A DNA stretch of 64,000 nucleotides from Actinomycetes bacterium (GCA_023394615.1 JAEXAI010000020.1:1-64000), one strand, 5' to 3'; positions 8,801 through 16,553 are shown, counted from the first letter of the stretch. Made by a program: numbers and translations. Notes: generated from the sequence alone by a model not told the origin.

Positions 8801-9873
8801 CTGTTCTGTCGGTTGCATTCAGCGGAGCGGCCCTGACTGCGGGCGTGGACTATTCGGTGGCATATCGCGACAACATCAGCCCCGGCACTGCGACGATAAC
8901 TCTTGTCGGACTTGGCAATTACACTGGATCTCGTGATGTTGTGTTCACCATATCATCGCTCGGGCCGGATATTCTAGAATGTGGTTCGGTTGGCGCGGTC
9001 TATACCATTCATACCAGTCGTGCCGCAAACCGTCTGATAGACATTGCCGGGCGTTCGGCTGATAATGGCGGCAATGCTTGGATGTATGCGGGAAACGAAA
9101 CTCCTGCACAGCGTTTTCTGGCTCAGTTCCATGAGGTTTCTGATGGATGCGGTTACTACACATTTCGCAATGTCTATTCGGGAAAGGTCTTAGATGTAGC
9201 TTGGGGTGGTGCCGCTGATAGCACGAACGTCCAGCAGTACTCAGCAAACGGTACTCCGGCGCAGCAATGGGTGCTTTCGTATTCCTCTCAGTCGGGCTAC
9301 TACGTTATTGCTAACATAGGCTCCGGCAAGGTTTTGGATATTTCGGGCAACTCTGAGTCAAACGGTGCCAACTTGCAAATATATACTGCCAATGGGACGA
9401 GTGCCCAAATGTTCGCCTTCGAATCTTGCTCTGAGGATGTTTCTTCATCTGAGCCCTATGCGGTGCAAACCTCGCTAAATCAAAGCTACGTGCTTGACGT
9501 GGCAGGCGGTTCTGCTGCGAACGGTGCCAATGTGCAGCTCTATCAGTCGAATTCTACTGAAGCGCAGCGTTTCTATTTTTCCTACGAGGCATCGACCGGT
9601 TATTATACGCTGCGCAATTCAGGTTCTGGCAAGGTTCTTGATGCAGCAGGGGCGGGGATGTTTAACGGGACCAACGTGTGGCAGTATTCCTTGAACGGCA
9701 CATGGGCCCAGAAATGGTCTCTTAAGCACTCCGGAGGGAGCTATGTGCTCTACTGCGCTGCTAACGGATTGGTTTTAGATCTGTCTGGTGCCAAAGTAAG
9801 TAACGGGTCGAATGTGCAGTGTTGGACCTATAACGGCACGACGGCCCAAGAGTGGAACCTGGTTGCGCTCTAG
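5866..9873 (+). CDS. Secreted M6-type metalloprotease with ricin trefoils
   Basis: 1335 aa; ATG at 5866 with a G-rich RBS (GGGGG about 8 nt upstream). Signal peptide MQTRRYDNRLVLFFCAFVLF... Residues about 60-520 match the M6 (immune inhibitor A-like) metalloprotease layout: zinc motif H284-E-Y-L-H288 in VVHEYLHTLGLGDYY, followed by a Met-containing turn (PWDIMGNNSYY). Residues 540-890 look like a repeated beta-propeller or beta-sandwich region. Next come an InlB-type repeat (about 885-955, AASSGVGGSISPAG) and an Ig-like repeat of the AYTG...GNYTG type (about 960-1030). Residues about 1044-1335 hold six ricin units (two trefoils) with the same QxW/LDVSG signatures as the two upstream enzymes. 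No sortase motif or membrane anchor. A propeptide is not obvious. Substrates may be host or own surface proteins; only the protease fold is supported. Confidence 0.85.
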   Translation: MQTRRYDNRLVLFFCAFVLFAFLFAGQPATSLANDLSGEDASSESLAVASQRYQAFSDSSQTNQGNLVIFVKFSGDNSTVLNDSYCYSDGDKLSISNYSYVKGYFNTNGDGANYNKLSLQAYLKLASGGKYNVTSVFPQESANRSISTSGDVSFEAQQMNYITLDHAQTYYASLGDEALVSDVLKKLGESYPSIDGASIDQDSNGDIDDVTFVFQLSGEPSGQSDVFWPHMSSSKQMSDSYSLSGKLLATYNFLYTLSDPSAYDEANSTYTVISMGMNPGVVVHEYLHTLGLGDYYDKSNYGIVAPWDIMGNNSYYQFMLANTRELLGWTTIPSIEATATSEKQNADGSTTYTCTLQDVDSASERQAVQVTTALNENERFVFEYRKTNPYQAPDLPDSDPHLLNSGLIVYRVNDSVASKSNFYGAPYYVYLFRPGDTSANSGAGDTYESMLETADYIDSTVDGPTYDYGTRSVFGSSDMNATVESSYDASGGGTIYYSDGSNSGITVKVTGQTGNKPGETNASSGSITFELTVPDYADAGYWDTVGTLAPTDSASDTSLVSDSSGSLYQLYDNSDTESLYVRKWDGSSWIVLGTVASGSIGHPQLSVVDDVLYCVYASYGSASGNAVVCKKWTGSAWADVGSISTGASYSNVPTAAAVGASLYVLVDEDNANLQVYKLARGSFSKMGSTLPVSYALSPQISSMNGMPCVVVGDYGTKGEKTVGEQVFAFDGTSWLQVYSEGSGVAHTIAATSTGGAVITLSSDPNNKTMPLVKVIQPSGQMASYSFNSVGSSINASSIFVQGDYVYASVLIGDGSASMWYAPLNDLSTWTQLGKSARSDASDISSASDGRSAFIGMTTTSSANNATVVSHNLVSGSSASMYSIAASSGVGGSISPAGTVMVSFGSSQSYSIVASEGYGIVDVLVDGKSVGPVSSYTFASVDANHTIAASFNRLVSETPLSSVSIAAVGVQAYTGRAIEPVLSVAFSGAALTAGVDYSVAYRDNISPGTATITLVGLGNYTGSRDVVFTISSLGPDILECGSVGAVYTIHTSRAANRLIDIAGRSADNGGNAWMYAGNETPAQRFLAQFHEVSDGCGYYTFRNVYSGKVLDVAWGGAADSTNVQQYSANGTPAQQWVLSYSSQSGYYVIANIGSGKVLDISGNSESNGANLQIYTANGTSAQMFAFESCSEDVSSSEPYAVQTSLNQSYVLDVAGGSAANGANVQLYQSNSTEAQRFYFSYEASTGYYTLRNSGSGKVLDAAGAGMFNGTNVWQYSLNGTWAQKWSLKHSGGSYVLYCAANGLVLDLSGAKVSNGSNVQCWTYNGTTAQEWNLVAL

Positions 9874-9918
9874 GTATGCGGAAGACTCCAAGTCGATGAG
9901 TACTTATGCTCATAACCC

Positions 9919-9942
9919 GCTGAATCTGTTTAATGATTCAGC
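9919..9942. repeat. 8-bp inverted repeat after the M6 gene
   Basis: GCTGAATC (9919-9926) and GATTCAGC (9935-9942) pair perfectly around TGTTTAAT. There is no good T tract after it, so it may be a weak terminator of the protease gene or a regulatory dyad in front of the glycosyltransferase starting at 9973. Confidence 0.35.
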
Positions 9943-9972
9943 AGCGTGCTTCTATTGCTATAATTTCGAACT

Positions 9973-11235
9973 ATGGAACCCAACGAACAGAACCTGCGCC
10001 ATCGTGCGCCCGATGCGAAGAAGCGTGTGGCCGTTGCGACCATGGGCGTAAAGCTGGGTGACGAAACGCGTGGATACACCCGTTTTCGCAAGCTGGCGGA
10101 AATGCTCGTTGTCGCCGGGTTCGAAGTGGACCTTATCACCAGTTCATTCCAGCATTGGGAAAAGGCTCAGCGCGACAAAACGCGCGAATGCTACAAGGGT
10201 CTGCCCTACAACATTGTTTTCATCGACGAGCCAGGGTATCAAAAGAACCTAGATCTGCATCGCATTAACAGCCATCGAGTGGCCGCCCGCAATATTTCAG
10301 CTTGGTTTGCACAAGACCCATGGCGCTATGATTTGATTTATTCGGAGATTCCCCCTAACGACGTGGCTCTGGCTTGTGCGGAAGCAGCGCAAGTGGCAGG
10401 CGTCCCCTTTGTAGCTGACATCAACGATTTATGGCCCGAGGCCATGCGCATGGCGGTGAACATTCCCGTTATCAGCGATATCGCGTTTCACCCGTTCGAA
10501 CGCGATGCCCGCAAGGTTTATCAGATGCTCTCAGCCGCAGTGGGCACATCAGACGAATACGCCGCACGTCCTGCAAAAGATCGCACAGAGCCGTATCCGC
10601 ATGTCACAGTTTATGTGGGAAATGACTTGGCGGTGTTCGACGAAGGTGTGCGCACGTACGCATCTGAAATAGAAAAACCGCTAGGGCAGGTATGGGTGTC
10701 CTACGCTGGCACGTTGGGGGCAAGCTATGACCTGTCCACGCTGATAAAGGCCTCGGCGCTCTTGAAAGAGGCCCGCCCTCAGCTCCGTGTGAAGATATTA
10801 GGCGACGGACCTGATCGCGCAGCGCTGGAGCAAGAAGCCACTGTATTGTGTGCGCCGGTGGATTTCTTAGGGTATCAAGACTACCTGCATATGGCGGCCT
10901 ACTTGGATAAATCGGATATTGTGGTGAATTCGCTGGTGCAGGCTGCACCGCAATCCATTGTCACGAAAATAGGTGACTACCTAGCCAGTAGAAGCCCTAT
11001 TATCAACACAGGAAGCTCTCCCGAATTCTGCCGCAAGGTGAATGCCGATGGCTTCGGCGTGAATGTGGTTGCTGAAGATGCCGACGCTCTGTCGCATGTG
11101 ATAAAACGTCTTACCTTGAATTCAAGCATGCGCAAGATGATGGCTACCAAAGGTCGGGCAATTGCGGAAAATGAGTTCGATCAAAGCCATGCGTATCTAG
11201 AAATAGTACACTTAGTGCAGACACTACTGTACTAA
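9973..11235 (+). CDS. Glycosyltransferase family 4
   Basis: 420 aa. GT-B fold retaining glycosyltransferase. The N-terminal domain carries ETRGYTRFRKLAEMLVVAGF and the DLIYSEIPPNDVALACAEAA segment. The C-terminal donor-binding domain has VSYAGTLGASYDLSTLIKA, VKILGDGPDRAALE, VDFLGYQDY and the end motif QAAPQSIVTKIGDYLASRSP. These enzymes use a nucleotide sugar to extend a lipid-linked glycan in the cytoplasm. No strong RBS is visible before the ATG at 9973, and an internal start is possible, though the text before VAVATMG is not needed for the fold. First gene of a four-gene glycan block (GT4, aminotransferase, initiating transferase, Glf). Acceptor and sugar are unknown. Confidence 0.85.
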   Translation: MEPNEQNLRHRAPDAKKRVAVATMGVKLGDETRGYTRFRKLAEMLVVAGFEVDLITSSFQHWEKAQRDKTRECYKGLPYNIVFIDEPGYQKNLDLHRINSHRVAARNISAWFAQDPWRYDLIYSEIPPNDVALACAEAAQVAGVPFVADINDLWPEAMRMAVNIPVISDIAFHPFERDARKVYQMLSAAVGTSDEYAARPAKDRTEPYPHVTVYVGNDLAVFDEGVRTYASEIEKPLGQVWVSYAGTLGASYDLSTLIKASALLKEARPQLRVKILGDGPDRAALEQEATVLCAPVDFLGYQDYLHMAAYLDKSDIVVNSLVQAAPQSIVTKIGDYLASRSPIINTGSSPEFCRKVNADGFGVNVVAEDADALSHVIKRLTLNSSMRKMMATKGRAIAENEFDQSHAYLEIVHLVQTLLY

Positions 11236-11288
11236 TGCGTCGAGTTTTTAATGCATCGAAGTAAAATAAGACAAAAGGACCGTCATTT

Positions 11289-12512
11289 ATGACTGAAGAA
11301 CATGTGCCTCAGCGCACCATCGCTTTTTCGCCGCCCGATATAACTGAGGCGGAAATCGCTGAAGTGTCAGATGCGCTGCGAAGCGGTTGGATTACGACTG
11401 GTCCTCGCACGAAGAAACTCGAGGGCATGCTGAAAACCTACACCGACGCAGCAGGCCTTGCCTGCTTGGGTTCGGCTACGGCATCACTTGAAACCGTGCT
11501 GCGCATACTGGGGATAGGGCCGGGTGATGAGGTCATCACAAGTGCCTACACCTATACCGCATCCGCATCTCCCATCTGCCATGTGGGGGCGACGCCTGTG
11601 CTGTGCGATGTGGCACCGGGAACCTTCCAGATTGATATCGATGCCATAGCTCCGCTTGTTACCAATCGCACGAAGGCTATTATTCCCGTTGACTTGGGCG
11701 GGCGCATGGTCGACTACGACCACCTGTTCAGCGTGTTGGATAGTTTGCGCGATAAGTGGCACCCTGCAAACGAATTGCAATCGTGCTTCAGCCGCATCAT
11801 GGTCATAACCGACGCCGCGCATGCTTTGGGCGCGCGCTACAACGGGCGTGCCTCTGGTAGTGTGGCGGATTTTTCCACGTTTAGCTTTCATGCGGTGAAG
11901 AATTTCACTACAGCCGAAGGTGGGGCGCTAGCTTGGCGCGATGCCGGGTTCGACAATGACGATTTCTATCACCAGATAATGCTTCAGAGTCTGCATGGCC
12001 AAAGCAAAGATGCACTTTCGAAAACGAAGGTGGGCGCCTGGGAATACGATGTGGCGTTTCCGGGTTACAAGTGCAATATGACCGATATGCAGGCAGCATT
12101 GGGTTTGGTGCAACTGCAGCGCTATCCCGGCATGTTGGCGCGGCGTCGCGATATGATCGCCCGCTACAACCGCAATCTTGCTGCAGCTCCGGTACAGATT
12201 ATGCAGCATTTCGAAGGGCCGTTTGAATCATCGGGTCATCTGATGCTCACGCGTATAGACGGTGCCATCTGGGAAGCGCGCAACCGAGTAATCGAGGATA
12301 TGGGGCAGCGTGGCATCGCCTGCAATGTGCACTACAAGCCGCTGCCGTTGTTGACCGCCTATAAGAACCTGGGTTTTCGCATGGAAAACTATCCGAATGC
12401 CTATGCGCAGTTTGAAAACGAGGTCACTTTGCCGCTGCATACGCTGCTTACCGATGATGATGTGGACTATATTTGCCAAAACTACATCGAAGCCATCAGG
12501 GCGAACCTATAG
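11289..12512 (+). CDS. DegT/DnrJ/EryC1 sugar aminotransferase
   Basis: 407 aa, PLP-dependent type I fold. Good RBS AAAAGGA 8 nt before the ATG. Signatures: SGWITTGPRTKKLE at the N terminus, GSATASLETVLRILGIGPGDEVI, DAAHALGA with the cofactor-binding Asp, and the Schiff-base lysine K204 in SFHAVKNFTTAEGG. The C-terminal domain has HYKPLPLLTAYKN. The family converts a keto nucleotide sugar (usually UDP- or dTDP-4-keto-6-deoxy-hexose) to the amino sugar. The gene is followed after 9 nt by the initiating phosphoglycosyl transferase, a pairing typical of pathways that start a glycan with a diamino- or amino-dideoxy sugar (as PglE/PglC). No dehydratase is in the window, so the substrate is made elsewhere. 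Confidence 0.88.
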   Translation: MTEEHVPQRTIAFSPPDITEAEIAEVSDALRSGWITTGPRTKKLEGMLKTYTDAAGLACLGSATASLETVLRILGIGPGDEVITSAYTYTASASPICHVGATPVLCDVAPGTFQIDIDAIAPLVTNRTKAIIPVDLGGRMVDYDHLFSVLDSLRDKWHPANELQSCFSRIMVITDAAHALGARYNGRASGSVADFSTFSFHAVKNFTTAEGGALAWRDAGFDNDDFYHQIMLQSLHGQSKDALSKTKVGAWEYDVAFPGYKCNMTDMQAALGLVQLQRYPGMLARRRDMIARYNRNLAAAPVQIMQHFEGPFESSGHLMLTRIDGAIWEARNRVIEDMGQRGIACNVHYKPLPLLTAYKNLGFRMENYPNAYAQFENEVTLPLHTLLTDDDVDYICQNYIEAIRANL

Positions 12513-12521
12513 GCGGGTTGC

Positions 12522-13214
12522 ATGTACGCACATTTCTTCAAGCGAATCCTCGATATTCTCTTCGGCATCATCGCCATGCCAATACTGTTGGTGCTGATTC
12601 TGGTATTTGGCCCCCGCATTTACTTCGAAGACAAAGGCCCGCTTTTCTACAATGCTCCGCGTGTGGGCAAAGACGGTCGCGAGTTCAAAATGTATAAGTT
12701 TCGCAGCATGAAAGTGAATGCTCCTGATTTGGTGATGGCCGACGGGTCCACCTACAACGGTGCAGATGACCCGCGTATGACGCGCGTGGGCGCGCTGATG
12801 CGCAAGACCAGCTTGGATGAGTTTCCCCAGTTCTTGAACGTGCTGGGCGGCACGATGAGCTTGGTGGGGCCGCGTCCCGACTTGAAGCGCGAAACGGAAC
12901 TCTACCAGGGCAATGAAGGTGATAAGCTGCTGGTGAAGCCCGGAATCACGGGCTATGCGGCCGTATATGGCGGGCGCAACGCCAGTGAATGGCACGACCG
13001 TCTGAAACTGGATGTGTGGTATGTTCACCATATGGGTTTCTGGGTGGATGTGAAAGTGTTCTTCAAAACATTCTCGACCATATTCAAGCAAGAAGGCGTC
13101 TATATCGAAAGCGACCAGAGCACGCAATCTCCGCAAAAGGCTGATGATTTCGCTGCGAGCCTGCAGCAGCCTGCCAGTGCAAGCGGGCAGACCGAACCGA
13201 AGGGAAACAAATGA
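12522..13214 (+). CDS. Initiating phosphoglycosyl transferase (sugar transferase)
   Basis: 230 aa, monotopic PGT family (PglC/WcaJ catalytic type, Pfam bacterial sugar transferase). One N-terminal hydrophobic re-entrant helix (about 8-29), then KFRSMKVNAPDL, the catalytic Asp-Glu dyad in RKTSLDEFPQFLNVL, and SLVGPRPDLKRE. It moves a sugar-1-phosphate from a UDP-sugar onto undecaprenyl phosphate to start a lipid-linked glycan. At 230 aa it is the short catalytic form with a polar Gln/Ser-rich C-terminal tail (about 200-230). It overlaps the next gene, glf, by 4 nt (ATGA), so the two are translationally coupled. The preceding aminotransferase suggests that the first sugar is an amino sugar; this is inference. 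Confidence 0.9.
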   Translation: MYAHFFKRILDILFGIIAMPILLVLILVFGPRIYFEDKGPLFYNAPRVGKDGREFKMYKFRSMKVNAPDLVMADGSTYNGADDPRMTRVGALMRKTSLDEFPQFLNVLGGTMSLVGPRPDLKRETELYQGNEGDKLLVKPGITGYAAVYGGRNASEWHDRLKLDVWYVHHMGFWVDVKVFFKTFSTIFKQEGVYIESDQSTQSPQKADDFAASLQQPASASGQTEPKGNK

Positions 13215-14326
13215 ACAAGCACTACGATTACCTGATAGTGGGGGCGGGCATCACCGCTGCCGTATTCGCGCAAGAGGCCTCCAAGGTGGGTAAAAGCTGC
13301 CTAGTCATCGACAGACGCTCGCATATCGCCGGTAACATATACTGCGAGCAGGTGGAGGGCATCAACGTGCACAAGTACGGCGCGCATATCTTTCATACCT
13401 CAATCCGCCGCGTGTGGGACTATGTGAACTGTTTCGCGGAATTCAACAACTACGTGAACAGCCCCGTGGCGGTGTATAAAGACGAGCTGTACAACCTGCC
13501 GTTCAACATGAACACGTTTTCCAAGATGTGGAACATCAAGACCCCTGCAGAGGCGAAGGCGAAAATCGCTGAGCAGATTGCCGAAGAGGGCATAGGCGAG
13601 CCGACGAATTTGGAAGAGCAGGCACTGTCTTTGGTGGGTCGCGACGTGTACGAGAAGCTGATTAAGGGCTACACCGAAAAGCAATGGGGCCGCGATTGCA
13701 AAGACCTGCCAGCAAGCATTATCAAGCGCCTGCCGTGCCGCTTCCGCTTCGACAACAACTACTTCAACGACCGCTGGCAGGGCATTCCCATGGGGGGCTA
13801 CACCAAGATGGTCGAAGCTATGTTCGGCGACACCGACATACAGCTGAACTGCGAATACAACGATTTCATTGCGCAGAATCCCGATATCGCCGACCGCATA
13901 TTATATTGCGGGCCCATCGATGCCTTCTACGACTACAAGCTGGGCACGCTGGAATATCGCAGCCTGCATTTCGAAACCGAAGTGCTTGATGAGGGAAACC
14001 ACCAAGGCAATGCTGTGGTGAACTATACCGAGCGAGAAGTGCCCTACACGCGCATTATCGAGCACAAGCATTTCGAGTACGGCACCCAGTCTAAAACGGT
14101 GGTCACGCGCGAGTATCCGGCTGATTGGAAGCCAGGATATGAGCCCTACTATCCCATCAACGATGAACGCAACACGAAGCTCTATCAGCAATACGAACAG
14201 TTGGCAGCGGGTGAGGGCAAAGTGGTTTTCGCTGGTCGTTTGGGTGGATACAAATACTACGATATGGACAAGGCAATCGATGCCGCATTCGATTTGGTGA
14301 AAAGCGAGTTGGGCGTGAGCGTGTAA
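13211..14326 (+). CDS. glf: UDP-galactopyranose mutase
   Basis: 371 aa, usual length for bacterial Glf. FAD-binding Rossmann start DYLIVGAGITAAVFAQEA and VIDRRSHIAGNIYCE, then HKYGAHIFHTS, LPFNMNTF, YTEKQWGRD and the C-terminal GRLGGYKYYDMDKAIDAAF. It interconverts UDP-galactopyranose and UDP-galactofuranose using reduced flavin, supplying Galf to surface polysaccharide. Start ATG overlaps the stop of the sugar transferase gene. Its presence indicates galactofuranose in a surface glycan of this organism. That is relevant to the ricin-type (galactose-binding family) trefoils encoded just upstream. Closing gene of the four-gene glycan block. Confidence 0.96.
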   Translation: MNKHYDYLIVGAGITAAVFAQEASKVGKSCLVIDRRSHIAGNIYCEQVEGINVHKYGAHIFHTSIRRVWDYVNCFAEFNNYVNSPVAVYKDELYNLPFNMNTFSKMWNIKTPAEAKAKIAEQIAEEGIGEPTNLEEQALSLVGRDVYEKLIKGYTEKQWGRDCKDLPASIIKRLPCRFRFDNNYFNDRWQGIPMGGYTKMVEAMFGDTDIQLNCEYNDFIAQNPDIADRILYCGPIDAFYDYKLGTLEYRSLHFETEVLDEGNHQGNAVVNYTEREVPYTRIIEHKHFEYGTQSKTVVTREYPADWKPGYEPYYPINDERNTKLYQQYEQLAAGEGKVVFAGRLGGYKYYDMDKAIDAAFDLVKSELGVSV

Positions 14327-14328
14327 GA

Positions 14329-14354
14329 TTTCCGACTGTGAAACATGTCGGAAA
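14329..14354. promoter_or_regulatory. 8-bp dyad upstream of glnA
   Basis: TTTCCGAC (14329-14336) and GTCGGAAA (14347-14354) are perfect inverted copies with a 10-nt spacer, directly after the glf stop. A -10-like TAGAAT (14366-14371) follows. It could be the operator of glnA or a T-poor glf terminator. Two GAAAC segments (14340, 14356) recall actinobacterial GlnR boxes, but the spacing does not fit the usual 22-bp arrangement. Confidence 0.45.
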
Positions 14355-14423
14355 AGAAACGGCAATAGAATAGTGCAAAGCAGCGCTACTTTCGCGCTGG
14401 ATTCGAAGGATGGGAAACAGACA

Positions 14424-15767
14424 ATGGCAATGAGTCCTGATCAAGAATACGTTTTGAAAACCATCAAAAGCCGCGACGTGCACTTCGTGCGTTTTTGGTT
14501 TACCGATGTGATGGGACAAGTGAAATCATTCGCCGTCAGTCCCAACGAAATAGAGGGCGCCTTCGAAGAGGGAATGGGCTTCGATGGCAGCTGTGTAGAT
14601 GGTTTTGTGGGTGCCGAGGAAAGCGACATGCTGGCATTTCCCGATGCTTCCACATTTCAGGTATTGCCATGGCGTCCCGACTCCAATGCCGTCGCCCGTA
14701 TGTTTTGTACCATTAAAACCCCTGAAGGCACGCCGTTTGAAGGGGACCCGCGTCGCATCCTGACGCGAATGATCGCCAAGGTCTCCGATGCCGGTTTCGA
14801 AGCCAACATGGGTCCGGAAGTGGAGTACTTCTACTTCAAGGATTCCCAGAGTACCGTGCCTTTGGACAATGGCGGCTACTTCGACCTCACGTCACTTGAT
14901 TCCGCCAGCGACTTGCGTCGTGATACCGTGTTGTGCTTAGAGCGCATGGGCATTCCCGTGGAATACAGCCACCATGAAAACGGTCCGAGCCAGCACGAGA
15001 TAGACTTGCGTTATTCCGATGCCATGAGCATGGCGGATGCGGTGATGACCTACAAGATGGTCGTGAAGGAAATAGCTACCGCTCACGGCGTATACGCCAG
15101 TTTTATGCCTAAACCCATCTCCGGCAAGCCCGGCAGCGGCATGCATGTGCACCAGAGCTTGTTCGACCATGATGGCAACAATGCATTCTTTGATCCCGAC
15201 GATCCGCAGGGCTACAATCTTTCGGCGACGGCGAAGCACTACATCGCCGGGCTTTTGAAATACGCTCCTGAGTTCAGCCTGCTCACAAACCAGTACGTGA
15301 ATTCTTACAAGCGCATCGTCGTGGGGCAAGAATCGCCTTATTTTATATCATGGGGCCACAGGAACCGCTCAACCTTGGTGCGCATTCCGGGCTACAAGCC
15401 TGACAAGGAAGAAGCGTGCAGGGTGGAATTGCGCAGTCCCGATCCGGCGTGTAATCCGTATCTGGCTTTTGCTGCCATGTTGGGTGCCGGCCTGCGCGGC
15501 ATCCAGGACAAGTTGGAACTGCAGAATCCGGTGGAAGGCAGGGACTTGAGCTCTCTTTCGCCATGCGGAGCCGAAAGCGAAGGCGTCGCGCATCTGCCAC
15601 AAAATCTCGGTCAGGCTATCGAGAGATTCGACTCATCGCATCTCATGCGTGAGATTCTCGGTGAAAGCGTTCACAGCTATCTGGTGGAAGAAAAGCGCGG
15701 GGAATGGCTAGATTATCTAGGCAACGTGTCGCAGTGGGAACTCGACCGTTATTTAGAAATACTGTAG
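14424..15767 (+). CDS. glnA: Glutamine synthetase, class I (GSI-alpha type)
   Basis: 447 aa from the ATG at 14424; a longer GTG start at 14373 would add an unneeded tail. Signatures: FDGSCVDGFVGAEESDM, NMGPEVEYF and PSQHEIDLRY metal ligands, KPISGKPGSGMHVHQSL (ATP-binding), NRSTLVRIPG, and RVELRSPDPACNPYLA. It makes glutamine from glutamate, ammonia and ATP as a dodecamer. Length and lack of the 25-residue insert place it with the alpha (Bacillus/Thermotoga) group. The loop that carries the adenylylated Tyr in beta-type enzymes reads NPVEGRDLSSLSP with no Tyr. The Arg known as R62 in Bacillus (GFVRIEESD), tied to feedback inhibition, is Gly here (GFVGAEESD). Followed after 15 nt by an orphan regulator, probably an operon. 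Confidence 0.96.
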   Translation: MAMSPDQEYVLKTIKSRDVHFVRFWFTDVMGQVKSFAVSPNEIEGAFEEGMGFDGSCVDGFVGAEESDMLAFPDASTFQVLPWRPDSNAVARMFCTIKTPEGTPFEGDPRRILTRMIAKVSDAGFEANMGPEVEYFYFKDSQSTVPLDNGGYFDLTSLDSASDLRRDTVLCLERMGIPVEYSHHENGPSQHEIDLRYSDAMSMADAVMTYKMVVKEIATAHGVYASFMPKPISGKPGSGMHVHQSLFDHDGNNAFFDPDDPQGYNLSATAKHYIAGLLKYAPEFSLLTNQYVNSYKRIVVGQESPYFISWGHRNRSTLVRIPGYKPDKEEACRVELRSPDPACNPYLAFAAMLGAGLRGIQDKLELQNPVEGRDLSSLSPCGAESEGVAHLPQNLGQAIERFDSSHLMREILGESVHSYLVEEKRGEWLDYLGNVSQWELDRYLEIL

Positions 15768-15782
15768 GGCGGTTGAGGCGAC

Positions 15783-16457
15783 ATGGAGAGAAAACACGTC
15801 ATATTCATTGCGGACAGTTTGGACAACGCCCACAAATTCCAGCAGGTGCTCTCCTGCATGGACGTGGAGGTGTCCGCCGGTTCGAGCCTGCAGTTCAAAA
15901 AGCTGATTGCACAGCGGCCTGATTGCGATTTGGTCGTGTATGAAGCGCGTGCCGATGCGCCCGGAGAAGTATCTGCAGTCGAACAGGTTTTGATGGAAGA
16001 CGGCGGCATTGCCATGCTGGTGATAGTCGATGAGGCCATGCTATCCGACTTTCGCGAGCCGGTGCAGGTAAAATGCGATTTCGTGGTGCACGGCGCATCC
16101 CCGGAAGAATGCAAGGCGCGCATCAGCCAGCTTCTGTGGCCGGGAAACGAGGCCAGTGCCACCGATTTTATCAGCGTCGATAATATGACCATCAATTTGG
16201 CGACATATCAAGTACAAGTGAGCGGCGAGCCGCTTGACCTGACGTATTTGGAATACGCGCTGCTGTCGTTTCTGGTAACGCATCCGGGCCGTACGTACTC
16301 GCGCGATGCCCTGCTTCGCCGTGTGTGGGGGTTTGACTACTACGGTGGCAGCCGCACGGTGGATGTGCATGTGCGTCGTGTGCGCGCGAAGTTGGGTCCC
16401 GACTTGGCACAGCATCTAGAGACGGTGCGCGGCGTGGGCTACCTGTGGAGTGTGTAG
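15783..16457 (+). CDS. Orphan OmpR-type regulator with degenerate receiver
   Basis: 224 aa. Residues 1-110 have the receiver fold (HVIFIADSLDN..., CDLVVYEARAD...), but the phospho-acceptor position at the end of beta-3 reads LVVYE, that is Glu instead of Asp. The acidic pocket keeps only one Asp (IADS), and the conserved Lys is replaced (VVHGASP). Residues about 125-224 are a clean winged helix: LDLTYLEYALLSFLV, YSRDALLRRVWG, RTVDVHVRRVRAKLG and VRGVGYLWSV. No histidine kinase is nearby. The gene follows glnA by 15 nt; actinobacterial GlnR is also an orphan, atypical OmpR-family regulator of glnA, so a GlnR-like nitrogen role is the best guess. The Asp-to-Glu change suggests phosphorylation-independent activity. 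Confidence 0.85.
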   Translation: MERKHVIFIADSLDNAHKFQQVLSCMDVEVSAGSSLQFKKLIAQRPDCDLVVYEARADAPGEVSAVEQVLMEDGGIAMLVIVDEAMLSDFREPVQVKCDFVVHGASPEECKARISQLLWPGNEASATDFISVDNMTINLATYQVQVSGEPLDLTYLEYALLSFLVTHPGRTYSRDALLRRVWGFDYYGGSRTVDVHVRRVRAKLGPDLAQHLETVRGVGYLWSV

Positions 16458-16470
16458 CATATATTAATGA

Positions 16471-16502
16471 TATATTGCATGAAAGTATTCATGCAATATA
16501 GT
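16471..16502 (+). promoter_or_regulatory. 30-bp palindrome over the toxin-antitoxin promoter
   Basis: TATATTGCATGAA (16471-16483) and TTCATGCAATATA (16488-16500) are perfect 13-bp inverted arms around AGTA. A promoter overlaps the palindrome: -35 TTGCAT (16475-16480) and -10 TATAGT (16497-16502) with a 16-nt spacer. This geometry fits autorepression by the Phd/YefM-family antitoxin encoded at 16554. A second -10-like TAGAAT lies at 16524-16529. Confidence 0.75.
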
Positions 16503-16553
16503 GCATATAGATTTCAGCCATTGTAGAATATACAAGAACTGAAAGGGGGAAAT

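Noticed and set aside
12507..13136. 209-aa minus-strand frame
   Set aside because: Antisense to the phosphoglycosyl transferase whose catalytic Asp-Glu motif is clear.
14329..14360. Classical actinobacterial GlnR box
   Set aside because: Two GAAAC segments are present, but the GTnAC halves and 22-bp phasing are missing.
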